Positions 11,501 to 22,600 of a DNA stretch of 64,000 nucleotides are shown in pieces; position 1 is the stretch's first letter, and each line of letters begins with the position of its first letter. Below the pieces are notes generated by a model. It was not told the DNA's origin and did no database searches. It was given only the letters and a program-made list of their open reading frames with translations. The position numbers and the translations under genes are program-made. Source of the DNA: Lagopus muta. Lineage: Eukaryota; Chordata; Aves; Galliformes; Phasianidae. Location: NCBI RefSeq assembly GCF_023343835.1, contig NC_064438.1, forward strand, positions 18,248,077 to 18,312,076, read 5' to 3'.

Positions 11501-13884
11501 AATAAAAGTAACCAAATATTTGCTAACTTGTTTTATATTTTTCTTCAAAGGATAACACAGAAATACAAAGATCTCTTTATCACCCAGGAGTATTCATTAC
11601 TGTAAATACACCTAAAAGCTTTTTTTCCCCCTGATTTTTAAGATTTACCTATAAATGTCTGTATGAACTCAGACAACATCTGGATCTACCTCTAACTTAC
11701 TGAAGAGCTCCACAAAGCACCTCTGCACCCCAAAATACACAAGCCTATTGTTTAGACCTGGTGCTTTCAGTTTTGACTGTAGTGCTGTTTGGGAGCAAAG
11801 GGAATTCTGTCTCACAGAGGACTGTGGGTCTAGAAAAGGTACCTGAGGGAAACTACATGCAGCCAGCTTTCCTCTGGGGAATGTAAATTTGGAGACTAAG
11901 TCCGGGGATGTTATTTCACTGAGCAGCATTAAATAAATAACGACAACAGATGTAGCTGCTGCCCAGCTGGTTTATGCTTTGCTGCTGTTTTGAATGAAGC
12001 CTGGCTTTCATCCTACGTTCAAAAGCTAAAAGGAAGGCAGGTGAGCTCAGTTCTGCAGTGACCCAGACCCTCACCCAGACCCCAGGGAAGCTTATAAGAA
12101 GACTCTGGGATAAGTCCTTTAGCATCTGTATCATTTCAGCCCTCTGCTAGTGGAAAGGAAATCACAGGTTTGCACATTTAGGTTTATCTGCTTTACTAGA
12201 CCATGACCAAAGTGCTCAACAGGAGGCAGAGCAGAGCCCCAGACTGTTTGTGGTCCTCACTCAGTTCAGAACTGGGCTGCACTGGGGTTCCAGCAGGCAA
12301 CAGGAGAACTCCTATAGCTGCTGCCTCAAGGAACTCCATACATTTTTTACTAGGTTAGCAATTTTCTAGGGAAATATGACTCAGTTCAGTGTGGAGAAAT
12401 GACCGCTGGTCAACATCTTCTGTACTATGAAACTGATCCTGTAGCTTTTACGAACTGAGCCATGGGATGTGATGTGACAACATGCTCAGCCCACTGCTTT
12501 CCCAGTGCCCAAGCTGCTGGGCCCCAGCAGTGCTGCCTAGGCTCTGTAAGTTCCCATTGAAACTCCAAGCAGCCTGGGCTGTGACAGGAGCAGGCCCTGC
12601 TTATTCCAAGCTTTCTCTACTGAGCCCCATAGTTCCATTCCTGGAGAGTGGGCTCCACTTGGATGAGCTCTGCGTGCCACCCAACAGATCATGCAGGGAG
12701 GGAACGCACCTTAGTGTCCCTTATCGGCCATCATGCGAAACCCGAGATTGCAGCCCCAAAATATCTTGGTCTTACAGGTTCTGGGAATCACAAGGCAGCT
12801 CTGTAACAGCCCCACACGTATTTCTGAGGAACAGAATTTCTTTCTTCTGCATCGGCTTTTTGATGTCCACATATTTGCACGCCAGCGAAGTCATTAGGAC
12901 ACCAAGCAGGAAAGCAAATAAATACTGCTAAAACGCTGCAGCACAAACCGGGACATCGACACCCAGGAGTTCAGATGATGATTTCTCACAGACGATTTAA
13001 AAAAGAAAACGTAGCACACAAAAAATCAAAAGCAACACGGCAGGAATTGATTTAACCCGCAGTGGGGATGGTTCCCCTGCGCTCATCGCAGCTTCAAGAG
13101 ACGGCATTTGAATATATCACAGGAAAGAAACCACGGACGACCAAACTTAACTAAGAGCTATGTTTTAAGTGCTGTCTGAAAAAGGAGATTTTCTTTCTTT
13201 TGCTCTTATCACAATTCCAGACGGGTGTAACTGCAGCTACGAAGGCGCGCAGCGCTGTTTTAAGCCGAGTTGCCATTGCCCCTTGCAAGGACGGTGCCTG
13301 CATGTGCGGGAGGGCTGCACACAACCGGCTGAGGGACGGGATCTGCGGGTCGGCCCCGTCCACGAACATGAAAAACGCGGAGGGGAATTCTCACCACCTG
13401 TACCGTGGGGTCCCTCCGCACGCCCCCTGCGCAACGCCTCCCCCAGCAAAGCCCTTGAAAGTTGCAAAGCGCCTCGCGTTGTGCAAATGTGGAAGTCGGG
13501 CACCCGCAGATAACAGCTCCGACCTTTCGCTATAATCGGCGAAAAGAGCGGGGCAGGTCCGGGGAACCCGGAACGACGATCGCCTTTCAGCTTGGATGAG
13601 AGCCCCGCAGCGGGTCCCGCAACCCGCGGGCAGCGGGAAGCACCCGGCCCGGAGCTGCGCCCGCAGCCGCCTCCCGATGGGGCTCTCCGGCACCCGGGCT
13701 CCGGCTCCGGAGGCCCCCGCCGGAGAGAAGTCCCCGTGGCAGCCGAGGGGCGCGCGGGGCCGGTACGAAGCCGGCCAGCTTGCCGTCGGTGGCACCGCGA
13801 GGAACGGAGGGGTGGGGAGGCCGGGAGAAAAGACGCCACTTACTCGGAAGGATCGAGGCTCTTCCTCTCGATGGCCGATGACAT
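8292..13884 (-). CDS. LMO2: LMO2, LIM-only protein 2 (rhombotin-2), complete coding region in three exons
   Basis: Joining 13884-13844, 11264-11049 and 8511-8292 on the minus strand gives an uninterrupted 158-residue protein, the usual length of the short LMO2 isoform. It consists almost entirely of two LIM zinc-binding domains. LIM1 ligands are C30, C33, H51, C54, C57, C60, C80 and D83. LIM2 ligands are C94, C97, H116, C119, C122, C125, C144 and D147, so all sixteen are present. From family knowledge, LMO2 does not bind DNA itself. It is a nuclear bridge that joins TAL1/E-protein and GATA1/2 through LDB1 and is required for blood and endothelial development. The start is the ATG of [10 protein letters not shown], the conserved vertebrate N-terminus. 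All introns have GT-AG ends and keep phase. CAPRIN1 lies 45 kb away in divergent orientation, as in mammals. No frameshift or missing residue was seen. Confidence 0.98.
9357..9415 (-). mobile_element. CR1 LINE 3' tail fragment
   Basis: TAGAATCATAGAATCATTTA followed by GGTGGGAGAAGATCACTAAG is the reverse complement of a CR1 3' end. The fragment is short and diverged and lies within the second LMO2 intron. Confidence 0.75.
10852..11027 (+). mobile_element. CR1 LINE 3' end, antisense to LMO2
   Basis: The CR1 signatures GTTGCCCAGAGAGGCGGTGG, ATTGGACCAGATGGCATTTA, GGTCCCTTCCAACTC and the tail GATTCTATG are all present in order. This is a 5'-truncated copy. It ends about 21 bp from the LMO2 splice donor at 11048. 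Confidence 0.93.
11049..11264 (-). CDS. LMO2: LMO2 second coding exon (LIM domain 1)
   Basis: This 216-nt exon begins after the acceptor TTCGCAG, with G completing the split glutamate codon. It reads [14 protein letters not shown] and continues through the whole first LIM domain to DYL, plus two bases of an arginine codon. It ends at the donor AG|GTATGC (G at 11048). All LIM1 zinc ligands are in this exon. Reading past the donor gives non-LMO2 residues, which confirms the boundary. Confidence 0.97.
11265..13843 (-). other. LMO2 intron between first and second coding exons
   Basis: This 2579-bp intron has a GTAAGT donor and a TTCGCAG acceptor. Its 5' third (about 13240-13843) is part of the CpG island. 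The rest is single-copy sequence with no repeat I recognise. A 149-codon open frame on the plus strand at 12482-12931 resembles no known protein. Confidence 0.88.
13844..13884 (-). CDS. LMO2: LMO2 first coding exon (coding part)
   Basis: This 41-nt segment encodes [13 protein letters not shown] plus the first two bases of a glutamate codon. It ends at the donor GA|GTAAGT, a consensus donor with G at 13843. The start codon has C at -3 and T at +4, a weak Kozak context. The exon continues 5' as untranslated sequence to the acceptor at 14022. Confidence 0.97.
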
Positions 13885-14021
13885 TGGCAGGGATGGCTCC
13901 TTTGTAGCGTGCCTGTGATGCGATCTGCCCCCGCTGCCCCCGCAGAGGCCGTCTGCTCTCGACGCCTTGTCACCAGCCGCGCTCCCCCTCCGCCCCCCAA
14001 TGACATTCACAGGATTTCCTC
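13885..14021 (-). other. LMO2: LMO2 5' UTR part of the first coding exon
   Basis: On the minus strand a strong acceptor (TTTGTGTCTCTCTTTGGTGTTGCAG, given in part) ends at 14022, followed by 137 nt of leader before the LMO2 ATG. This fits the vertebrate LMO2 layout, in which noncoding promoter exons splice to the exon carrying MSSAIERK. The leader has an upstream ATG at 14006 in another frame. The LMO2 frame itself stays open through the whole leader. Confidence 0.7.
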
Positions 14022-14329
14022 CTGCAACACCAAAGAGAGACACAAACGCGGGCTGGGGCGGCTGCCGGGCTCCGCGGCGGGGCTGCCCGCGGGCTCTAAC
14101 CTCCCATCCTCGCCGCGCTCCTCCTGCGCGCCGGGCGGCGGGGCCGCTCCTCCGGCCGCGGCTCTGAGGGCGGACGGGAGGCGACTACCGCGACTACCGC
14201 GGCCACCGCTGCCTGCCCGCCGCTGCCCGCCGCTCTCCGGCGCCTGCCCGGCCGCGGCTCTCAGCTCGCCCCGCGGAGCCGGGCGGGTGCTGCGGCCGGG
14301 GAGCTCGGCATCGCTATTAGTGCTGTGCG

Positions 14330-14500
14330 GCGCGGCCCCGGCTCTCCGGTTTCATTTCCTTTTTCCTGATCACGATTCAAATACAATAGAAGGAAATCAC
14401 GCTTAAAGAGACAGCTGCCCGTTTCTTAACTGGACTCCTGGGGGTTTAGCAACACAAACAGCGGCATCACGACTCGCTCGGCTTCTTAAAGAGACAGAGC
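14330..14500 (-). promoter_or_regulatory. candidate LMO2 proximal promoter with ETS sites
   Basis: On the minus strand the segment near 14350-14370 has two GGAA cores (CAGGAAAAAAGGAAATG), and a further GGAA lies on the plus strand near 14391. The mammalian LMO2 proximal promoter is known to depend on ETS factors. There is also a CAGCTG E-box near 14413 and a 13-bp direct repeat, CTGTCTCTTTAAG, at 14402-14414 and 14485-14497. The transcription start and the first noncoding exon could not be placed. Confidence 0.4.
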
Positions 14501-14720
14501 TCGGGCTCCCCGCAACCGGGGCTGCGAGCTGACGCTGCGTTTTCACATCGCGACGTCACGGAGCAGCACCGCACCGCTGCTCGGGGCTCCCGGGGAGGTG
14601 CGCGATCCGAAAGGGCTGAGGGAAACCTCGACCGGCTCCGAGCTGTCGGCACCCCGGCCCCACGCGGAATCACAGCGGCCGTCACGCTCCCTCTCCTCGT
14701 CCTCTCCAGCCCCTACACAT

Positions 14721-17700
14721 GCACATGCCCACACCAGGCACGTTTCGCCACGGCACCTGGAAATCGGGCGCTGGGTCAGAACTCGAGCGCTGTTTTCTAC
14801 CTAGAGTGCAAATCGGTCAACTAAACTGTGCTTCCCTTGTATCCCGTTGTGTTCCAGAGTCACTGGTCGCTGGTGTCTGCTTCCAGATGCCCCCGAGTTC
14901 TCGGTAAGCACTATAACAAATTTATATCTTGACGCTGCTTGGTGTTAATGAGCTATAAAAGCTCGAGAGTACAGTATTGATCCATAATGAATCACACGGA
15001 AGCTAAAGATGGGAAACTCTTGCCTGAATGTCTCTATTTCCACTCCCATCCTTCCTCCCCCTCCTCTCCATCAGCACAGCATGTCCCGGAAAGAACTGAT
15101 TTACAGGGCCAGAGTGAAAACTATTACAGTGGTTATAGCATTTTCCCAGACAGTGTGGCATGAGATGCCTGTAGCTGCTGGAGGCAGAGCCCTGGCTGAA
15201 ATGAGCTGCTCGCCCCACTAATTCCTTCAGAAACAGTAAGAAAAGATCAGCAGTAAAGTGCTAGCAGAAGCATTTAGCTTCTATATTAATTCCCAGAACA
15301 GAAATACATTTGATGTCTATTTTTATGAGTACATTTTAATTTTTTCATCTTTTTGGCACCGGGGTTATAATATCTGAAATACATTAATGAGCCCGATCCA
15401 AAGATTAGTAACGTCAGCAGGACTGTTATTCATTTCAAGGGCTTTGAACTGAGTTCTCGCAACGCTTTAGAGCCATCACTGGTCATTAGAATACATCTTT
15501 CTTATTCTTTAAGCTGTTACAGTATAGCAGCCGCTCTCACAACCAAATGTTCCTGTCATGGTACAGCTCTTTCACCAGGTTCCATGGACTGCATGATGAA
15601 CATTTCATTTCTTATATTAGTTGGCTTTAAAGGTGTATCAAAAACAGCCATAAGAACTTCAAACGTGTTCGAGGTGAGGGAGGAGGAAGAAAAGAAAAAA
15701 GCACTTCTGAACTAGATTTCTCCTAGCCGCATGTCTCAAGGTTTAATAAAGTATAAACTCCGAGTCACAATTTCCCTGACGACTGGGGAAATCATACTCT
15801 GAACGGCTCCTGATGGGATAACGTGAGCAATTCCTTAAGGCCAGGTGCATTTTCTGCTTTCAGAGGACACAGCTGTGCTACAAAAGAGCTACAGCTCTTT
15901 TGGCGTGCTCCCTCTCTTCTATGTACTTTTCCAAAATTTACAGGAAATAAATATCTTAAGACCTCTGTCTATGTGAAAGAGGTCAGCTCAGTCACCAGTT
16001 TTGGTGAGGGACAAAAATAGAGATGTTGACACATTTCAGACCCAGAACAAACTTCTTAGAGAAGCCAACTCCTTAAATGTAATCCTCATGATGGTGCTAG
16101 CATCATCACATACTCCCACAGACACCACCTATCTCCCAGTGTAAAGAGCTGTAACAACAATCACGAAGTTATTTCTTGTTTTCTCTCTTTCCTCTGAGAG
16201 GCAAAACAGTATGGGGAGAGCTAGTAGGAGCAAATCAATCAATCAATCTCCTGAATGCTGCTCCACCATGCTTAGTGGGACAGTGGTGGAGCTCAATCTG
16301 CTTAAGCAAAGAGCAAAGGGGATCAAAGTTATAGATCTTGAATAAACTGCACTGCAAAGGCACCAGGCAATGCTTGGCCCTGTACATCAGGAGCCAGTGT
16401 CCTGTCCTGATGGGGAGCACAAAGTTAAACTGCTCTTGGGTTTTCCTGAATGAAATTTCTCAAGAACCTTTTCTCCAGGTTTCTGAGCTGGCTTTGGCTG
16501 TCCATTTTCACTGGATTCACTGTGAAAGAATGGCAAGAGCCATCTCTTCTAGCACCTTAGGGGATCAAAAGCACACACTTTTGGGGGAGACACTGCAATT
16601 TTCCTTTACTGGGTTTGTATTTAATAGGCTCTCACTCTGGACAGTGAACTTTGGCATGCCCACCCAAGGATCTCATGTCTCAGAGCAACAGATGAGAGCA
16701 GTGGTGAAGAGCGGATTCTCTTTTTCATCTCAGGCAAGTCCCTTAATATCTTTGTGCCTCAATTTTCCCATCTGTAAATGTTTACTTCCTTCAGTAGAAT
16801 CGGTCATTGATTTACTTTTGCCTCCTGCTGAATAATGTTCACAAAGACAAAGCATTATTCTGGGCTAGAATTCGTGGTGCCTACATTTCCTGCACAGGGA
16901 CAAAAAGACTGGTACTATTTTTAGTGAGGGCTTTTCTTTCCATTGTCCCTTTCTCTGTGAGGCTGTATTTTCCCGCATTTTCTAGTACAGCTTTTTGTGT
17001 TTGCTGACGGATTAAAAATCATGAGGGATGACTGTTGGTTTCAATTAAATTTTAGTAATGTAGATCCTACTATGAACTAATTATTGGAGCACAACTAAGA
17101 TCAAAACCAGTGCTTCTGTGTTAAGCATTCAGTACTTAGAAGAATCAGGCTGGACTTTTCTCTGTATTTTTCAATAAGAACATTCCATCTAAAACTATAA
17201 TGTTTCTATGAGTGATGTCATCTCAAGAAATAGCAAAAGGCACCCATTTCCAAAGAGCCTGGACTGAGTATTTTCAGCTTTATTTTGGAACTCTGCTTAT
17301 TTGATAGAGTCTCAGGATCTCTGCTCCTGCATGTACTTCTTTAGTATATCCTAGCTTTGTTCTCTCTAGAGCTTATGGATAACGTTGAATAATTTCAGGT
17401 CTCTCTCATTTAGAGAAGCTTGTGTATAGGGAAGATTAACTTTGCTATCTTTCATAGCTGGTAACACTTTTTTGCCTAAAACGTACCTTATGAGGATTTA
17501 AGTTTCTGCATAGACATGAGAATTAGATCTCAGTGCCAGTGGCTTGTATTTTCTGTTAGTATCTTCTATAGGATAGTAATGTCAAGACCATGGCTGAAGT
17601 TGATTGATTAATGCAAAGTCTGGCAGAGAAAAGGAAATACAGATTTCTGTATCTTGGGTTATTGTCTGCCATGGCCCCACCGTACAGTGCTAGAAAAAAA

Positions 17701-18249
17701 ACATTGCTCTGCCTGTTTCCCCACTTGGTTCACCTATTTGGGAAATGGAAAACCTGCTTCCCACCACTACTCACTGAACTGAGGCTTTGATGTGCCAAAT
17801 CCTTGGGTTTAAGGAAAAAAGAAAAAAAAAAGGACATCTGTTGCTTTGTTTCGGGTTTTTCTGACATGATGTTGACACTGTGCAACAGGTTAGGAGGTGA
17901 TCATGTTCGCCAATCTCTGGTCTCCCTGGTGAATACAGAATGCTTCAGTAGAAATCAGCTACTTCTGACAATGTTGGACATCTCTGGAGGATCAGTGTCA
18001 TATCAATAGTGCACCATATTGACAAGGTATAATATAATACCATAGGCATGCAAGACACCACATCACTAAAAGAAACAAAAATATGTTGGGGTTTTGTTGC
18101 TTTTTTGCTTTTTCATAGACCTGGAAATCTCTTTTTTAGACAATAATTTCTGTTATACATCCTGTCTCCGCAAGTGCTAGTTTTCTTCCTAACAAAAGCT
18201 CCTACCACACTCCCAGCTACCTAGCATATTTTCTAAGTTTCCTGAGGAT
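14721..18249. other. intergenic sequence upstream of LMO2, no gene seen
   Basis: No protein-coding gene could be supported. The largest open frame, 165 codons at 16338-16835, runs into a MIR fossil and looks like chance. The stretch 15350-15500 is repeat-free and could be a conserved noncoding element, but that is only an impression. Confidence 0.7.
16720..16785 (+). repeat. MIR-like (CORE-SINE) fossil, plus orientation
   Basis: GGCAAGTCCCTTAATATCTT, then TGTGCCTCAATTTTCCCATC and TGTAAATG follow the MIR 3' block order closely. This is the best preserved MIR-like copy in the window. Confidence 0.72.
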
Positions 18250-18493
18250 GGAAGTGGTGAAAGTAAAGATAAAGAGTTCTTCTTGAGTGATGACCACAGG
18301 AACAAACCTTAAAGTCTTTGGAGGCTTAGCAAAGTGTGATTCAGAGGACTTTAAAGACTCTGGGATAAGAACACACTTTTCTTTTGGCAGGTTAACCTTT
18401 CCTTTGAACTGGAAGAAAACATGCCAGAACAATAAAAACCACAGCGAGAGTGAGGTTTGCCCTGGGATTGTGAGGTCCGGACTTTCAGATAAG
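18250..18493. promoter_or_regulatory. cluster of GATA, ETS and RUNX motifs, candidate LMO2 enhancer
   Basis: Within 244 bp there is GGAAGT (18250), AGATAA (18267), ACCACA (18293), GATAAG (18364), ACCACA (18438) and AGATAAG (18487). The cluster is 4.4 kb upstream of the LMO2 start codon. GATA, ETS and RUNX factors are the known activators of LMO2 in blood progenitors. Function is inferred from motif density only. Confidence 0.35.
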
Positions 18494-19526
18494 AAACCTG
18501 GTGCATAAAGAAGTTTGAGCAATAACAAGTTGTTGTTTTGTTGTGCCTTACGTTCTTCAGCAAGCAATTAAGATGAAAAAGCAGCTGAGAGAAATCTCTG
18601 ACTGCAGGTCACAGCACATATGATGACAAGTAAGTTACAGGCAGTCAGATGAAAGGATGCTTCACTGAAGAAATGTGAAAGGCTTCCCCTTCCCCATTTC
18701 CTCTCTTTTCTGCTACTGATTTCCCTTGCTCCCATCAAGCCCTTGCTGCCTCGTACACCGGCCAGATCCAATTACCATGTCATTTTTTCCATAAGGCTAC
18801 TGCTCTACAGTATAGTTCTTCCAAGCAATTTGCACCTTTTCTGTGCTAAGTACTCTCCTCTGTGCTTATTATGCATGTAAGTCACCCCAGCAGCACTATA
18901 CTAGTTTTTATTTCAGAATTAAATATCTCATCCAAAGTCCATACATGCCAGAAGAAATACACATATTAACCTGCAGAAGCTTTGAGTCTGACCTATGAAT
19001 GCTTTCCTTTTAAAAAATAAGCAATGACTGGGAAAGAAATGCCCTCAGAAGAAATTTCACAGGGAGTCACAGACCAACCAGAAACTTCTGCTCAGGCTTC
19101 CCTGTCTATGTATATATCTTTATATCTGTATTTATGATGTGTATATAATTATGCATTTCTTTACGTGTGTATGTATTTGTAAACACACAGAGAGACACAT
19201 ACAGACTTGTAAATTATATTCTTTAGTGTTTCGCAGCGTTCCAAGCTGTTTTCTAGACAAAGGTAGCCTTTCAAGATTACCACTGGTCTAGCTGATGCAC
19301 TATTTCATGTTATCTGAGGGTCAGCAGGTAAATGTAGTACCTTGGTGTTGCACAAGGAAGACTAACATCATTTCAGGAATACACCGGTCTTGCTGCTCCC
19401 CTATGCAATGCCATTTCTGCTTTTAATTAGTTCTGGGGATTCAATGTGCGACGGGTCAGTCTCCCCAAAACAGATGCAATGGGAGGTAGTTCTGATGAGC
19501 TGGTCTGGTATTCCCTGCTCCACAAC

Positions 19527-19673
19527 GAATCACAGAATCATTAAGGTTGAAAAGACCATTAGGATAATCTGGTCCAACCCATCACCACTGTGACCACTGA
19601 GCGATGTTCCTCAGTGCCACATCTACATGTTTCTTGAACACCTCCAGGGAGAGCAGCTCCACCACCTCCCTTA
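19527..19673 (-). mobile_element. CR1 LINE 3' end
   Basis: AATCACAGAATCATTAAGGT, GGTCCAACCCATCACC, TTCTTGAACACCTCCAGGGA and CCACCACCTCCC follow the reverse complement of a CR1 3' end. It is a truncated copy. Confidence 0.92.
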
Positions 19674-22600
19674 ACACAGATAGCACATGCATACTCCCAA
19701 AATACATGGGCTAAGGACTGCATAATATTCTTACACTTACGGTACAAGTACCATCAATTGTTGGAAAAAAGTCCAGAAGAATAACAGCTCAATGTATTCT
19801 TGTTACACTAGCTCAAATAAAAATTGTACTGAGTTCATCTCCTCATTCCAGAAGCTGCAGCTTCAGATCTCACCAGGTGCATTGCCATGTATCCTATAAA
19901 AAGTCATACAGTGTGCTTTATACCATGAACCTAATCAAGCTTTACCTGTGGACCAGTGTACAGGAGCACTGCTTATTCACTAATTTACCCCACTTCACCC
20001 AGCCACCTTCAGCAGACCTTGTAACCTGTAGCAGGAATTTCCTCTTGGACTCAGGAATGTCTGATGCAGCCTTTGAGTTGCTTGTCTTTTTTATATGACA
20101 AGGCTCCATTGCAAGCATACCGGCCACCTAATTATTAACCTTGACCTTGGGAAAAAGAAGCAGAGTGCCTTTAATAACAGCCCCAGTGAGCTGAGGAGGC
20201 TCTGCAATTATGTCGCATAATATAGTCATGAGAAGAAGGTAACCAGGGAGATAATGGTAAACATCAGCCTCAATTCTGTCTGAAAAATAATTGGAGTGAT
20301 CTCCCTTTGTGGCTGGGGTAGAGGAGAAAATTGGATGGGTAAATTTCCAGCTACCACAGATGCTAGTCAAACATGCTGCACTCCACCACTGGCCAAATTA
20401 TTCGCTGCCTCTAAGTGCTATGGGCACCAATTGCCTGGCTTCCTCTCAGTGCAGATAAGTCTGCATCATTTAAATGAGAAAACAGAGTTGGTTGCGGCCC
20501 AACTGGTATCACTCTGTGCTGCCACTGCATCTCTTGTTTACAGTGGACCCACCAAACTCCTCTGCTTGTCAGTATATTCATCAGTCCTGACACAACCTGG
20601 CCCTTAGAGCTGGTGACTTCCCATGGGGGTTGAAATTATCCTAGCACAATCCTTCAGGATTCAGCCATGGGAATGCTGATGTAGGATGCCCTCTGTTGCT
20701 CTCCTCACTGGTCTGTGCACTGACTACAGCCCTGAAGTGCCTTTCCCATCCCAAGGGCACCCCTACAGGGATTCGCAGTGCCTCCCCTCACTGCAGGATG
20801 TGGAGAGGACATATGCGTGCCAAGGGAGGAGAGTTGGGATGCTGAGAAGTTTGCTAACGGTTTGTTCCTACCTCTGCTGGACACCTCCATCAGATGCTGA
20901 CATTTGCCTCTCTGCTGTCACCAACAGAAGTTCTACCTGGACCTCATGCTGACTGGCTAGGAGACTCAGGAAGCACAGTTAAGGCCACTCTCAGTTTTGA
21001 AACAAGCCCAGAAGAGCAACAAACATTTTCCTCCTGACTGCACCGTTTCCCAGAGCTTTACCTTCCAGTTTCTTAGCCCATTTGGGACATTCAGTCTCCT
21101 TACTGATATAATCTGCTCAAATTATCATCATTAAGTCTCTCTTCTTATTTCATCCTCTATCAGAGGCTCTAGCTGGGATAGGGTGCCCATCCCATCCTGC
21201 CAGTTCTGCTTCCAGGCATTTCGGGCAGTGAGTTCTTCAGCCTTTTCTTATATTTAGATCAGGCATTTCATTCCACGGCCACAGGGTCTGACCATATTCA
21301 GATTGAACTGTGGTTTCAATTCCCCATTTCCTATTCCCATTCACTCAGATCTGGAGCTGGCCAGGCAGAGTTACACAAGTTGGTGGTAAATACATGCATG
21401 TCACATGCGTATCAGCTAGCCTCAAGTGACATGTTAGCTCAGGTGAGTTTCATCAAGGTCTCAGAGTGGAATCACTTGGCATCTTCTGTTAATACGGAAG
21501 TGAAAATAGTATTAGGAAGCCACCTATGTTATCCAGGGATCCAAAGGGTTCCAAAAGCTCTGCCACTGCTTCACAGTGTCTTTGGGGAAGCAGTGGCCAA
21601 TGAAGACATTGCTGATGACCACAGGTTGCCAGACTCCAACAGGGCATCGTGCAGTACTGGGAGCACATAGTGCAGAGTGAGGGAAACGGACTACCAGCAC
21701 ACAAAGCCACAGTGTATATTCACTTTCTAATCTTTGCAGGCTCTGTGCATCCTATCTCCTAGCCAATTTGTGACACGAGTCCCACTGCCAGGACAGAGAG
21801 ATCCCTCCACTGCAGAGCAACCAGGCCATCCGGCTCTGAGTGCTGCTGACTCCAGCCAGACCTCCATGCTGCAGCACTCCACAGCTGCTGGTAGCCTCAG
21901 TGCCATCAAAGCGCTGGCTGGGAAGCGTGAGCCCTGCTGGGCTAGGACAGCATCCAGCACTGCAGTACTGCCACATTCTCCCTCTCCATTCCTCTATGGA
22001 TCTCTCTTTATATTGGCCACACATTTGGCACAAACACAGCCTTTATAGCTGCTCTCTGCTGGTCCCCTCTAGTACCCAATTAGAAGTCTGTCAGCACCAG
22101 GGCCATCACTCTCCTGCCGCTTCTGACAAGCCTGGACACCGCTGTACTGCCACAGAAGATTAAAGGAGTCTTTCCTTTGTATCACCCAGTGGCTGTGCGC
22201 TGGCCAGAAACTAATTCTCATCCCAATGAATGTGTATGTGGAACAACTAATAGGCTCTGTAAGCCTGTCTTCATTTGTTTTTAAAAGCAACACACTCACT
22301 AAAGGACAGAGCTGTCTAATACACATTTCTCCTCTTTCCCTTTTTTCCAAGCCTCGAGAGAGTTGCAGTTCTCAAGAATTAGAGACTTCAGGGGGTGTAG
22401 ATGCTTCCTAGTAGTCACAACAGGACTGGGCGTCAGGAATCCTAGGTGCTTTTAAATGATTCATTTAGAAGTGATTGTGACTGCCTTTGCTCTTCAGTGA
22501 TTGTTTTCTCCATTTCAGCCTCTCTGAAACTGAGAAACAAATGGGCATGTAGTTCTTTTACCTCCAGAACACTGGCTCAGATCTGCTTGAGGCTGGCAGT

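Larger units (their letters stand above)
13240..14720. promoter_or_regulatory. CpG island over the LMO2 5' end
   Basis: The sequence turns GC- and CpG-rich here, densest at about 13560-14340, and is AT-richer on both sides. It spans the first coding exon and the sequence just upstream, where vertebrate LMO2 has its proximal promoter. Boundaries are judged by eye. Open frames inside the island on both strands are by-products of high GC content. Confidence 0.85.

Noticed and set aside
13237..14406. Open frames of 100-200 codons around the LMO2 CpG island
   Set aside because: They are GC-rich shadows on both strands with Arg/Pro/Gly-rich translations. The only supported coding here is the 41-nt first LMO2 exon.
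17690..17800. Possible additional MIR-like fossil
   Set aside because: Only GTTTCCCCAC and GGGAAATGGAAAACC resemble MIR blocks, and the spacing does not fit well. Too weak to list.
22425..22540. Possible MIR-like fossil near CAGCCTCTCTGAAACTGAG
   Set aside because: The block order is wrong and only one short block resembles MIR.
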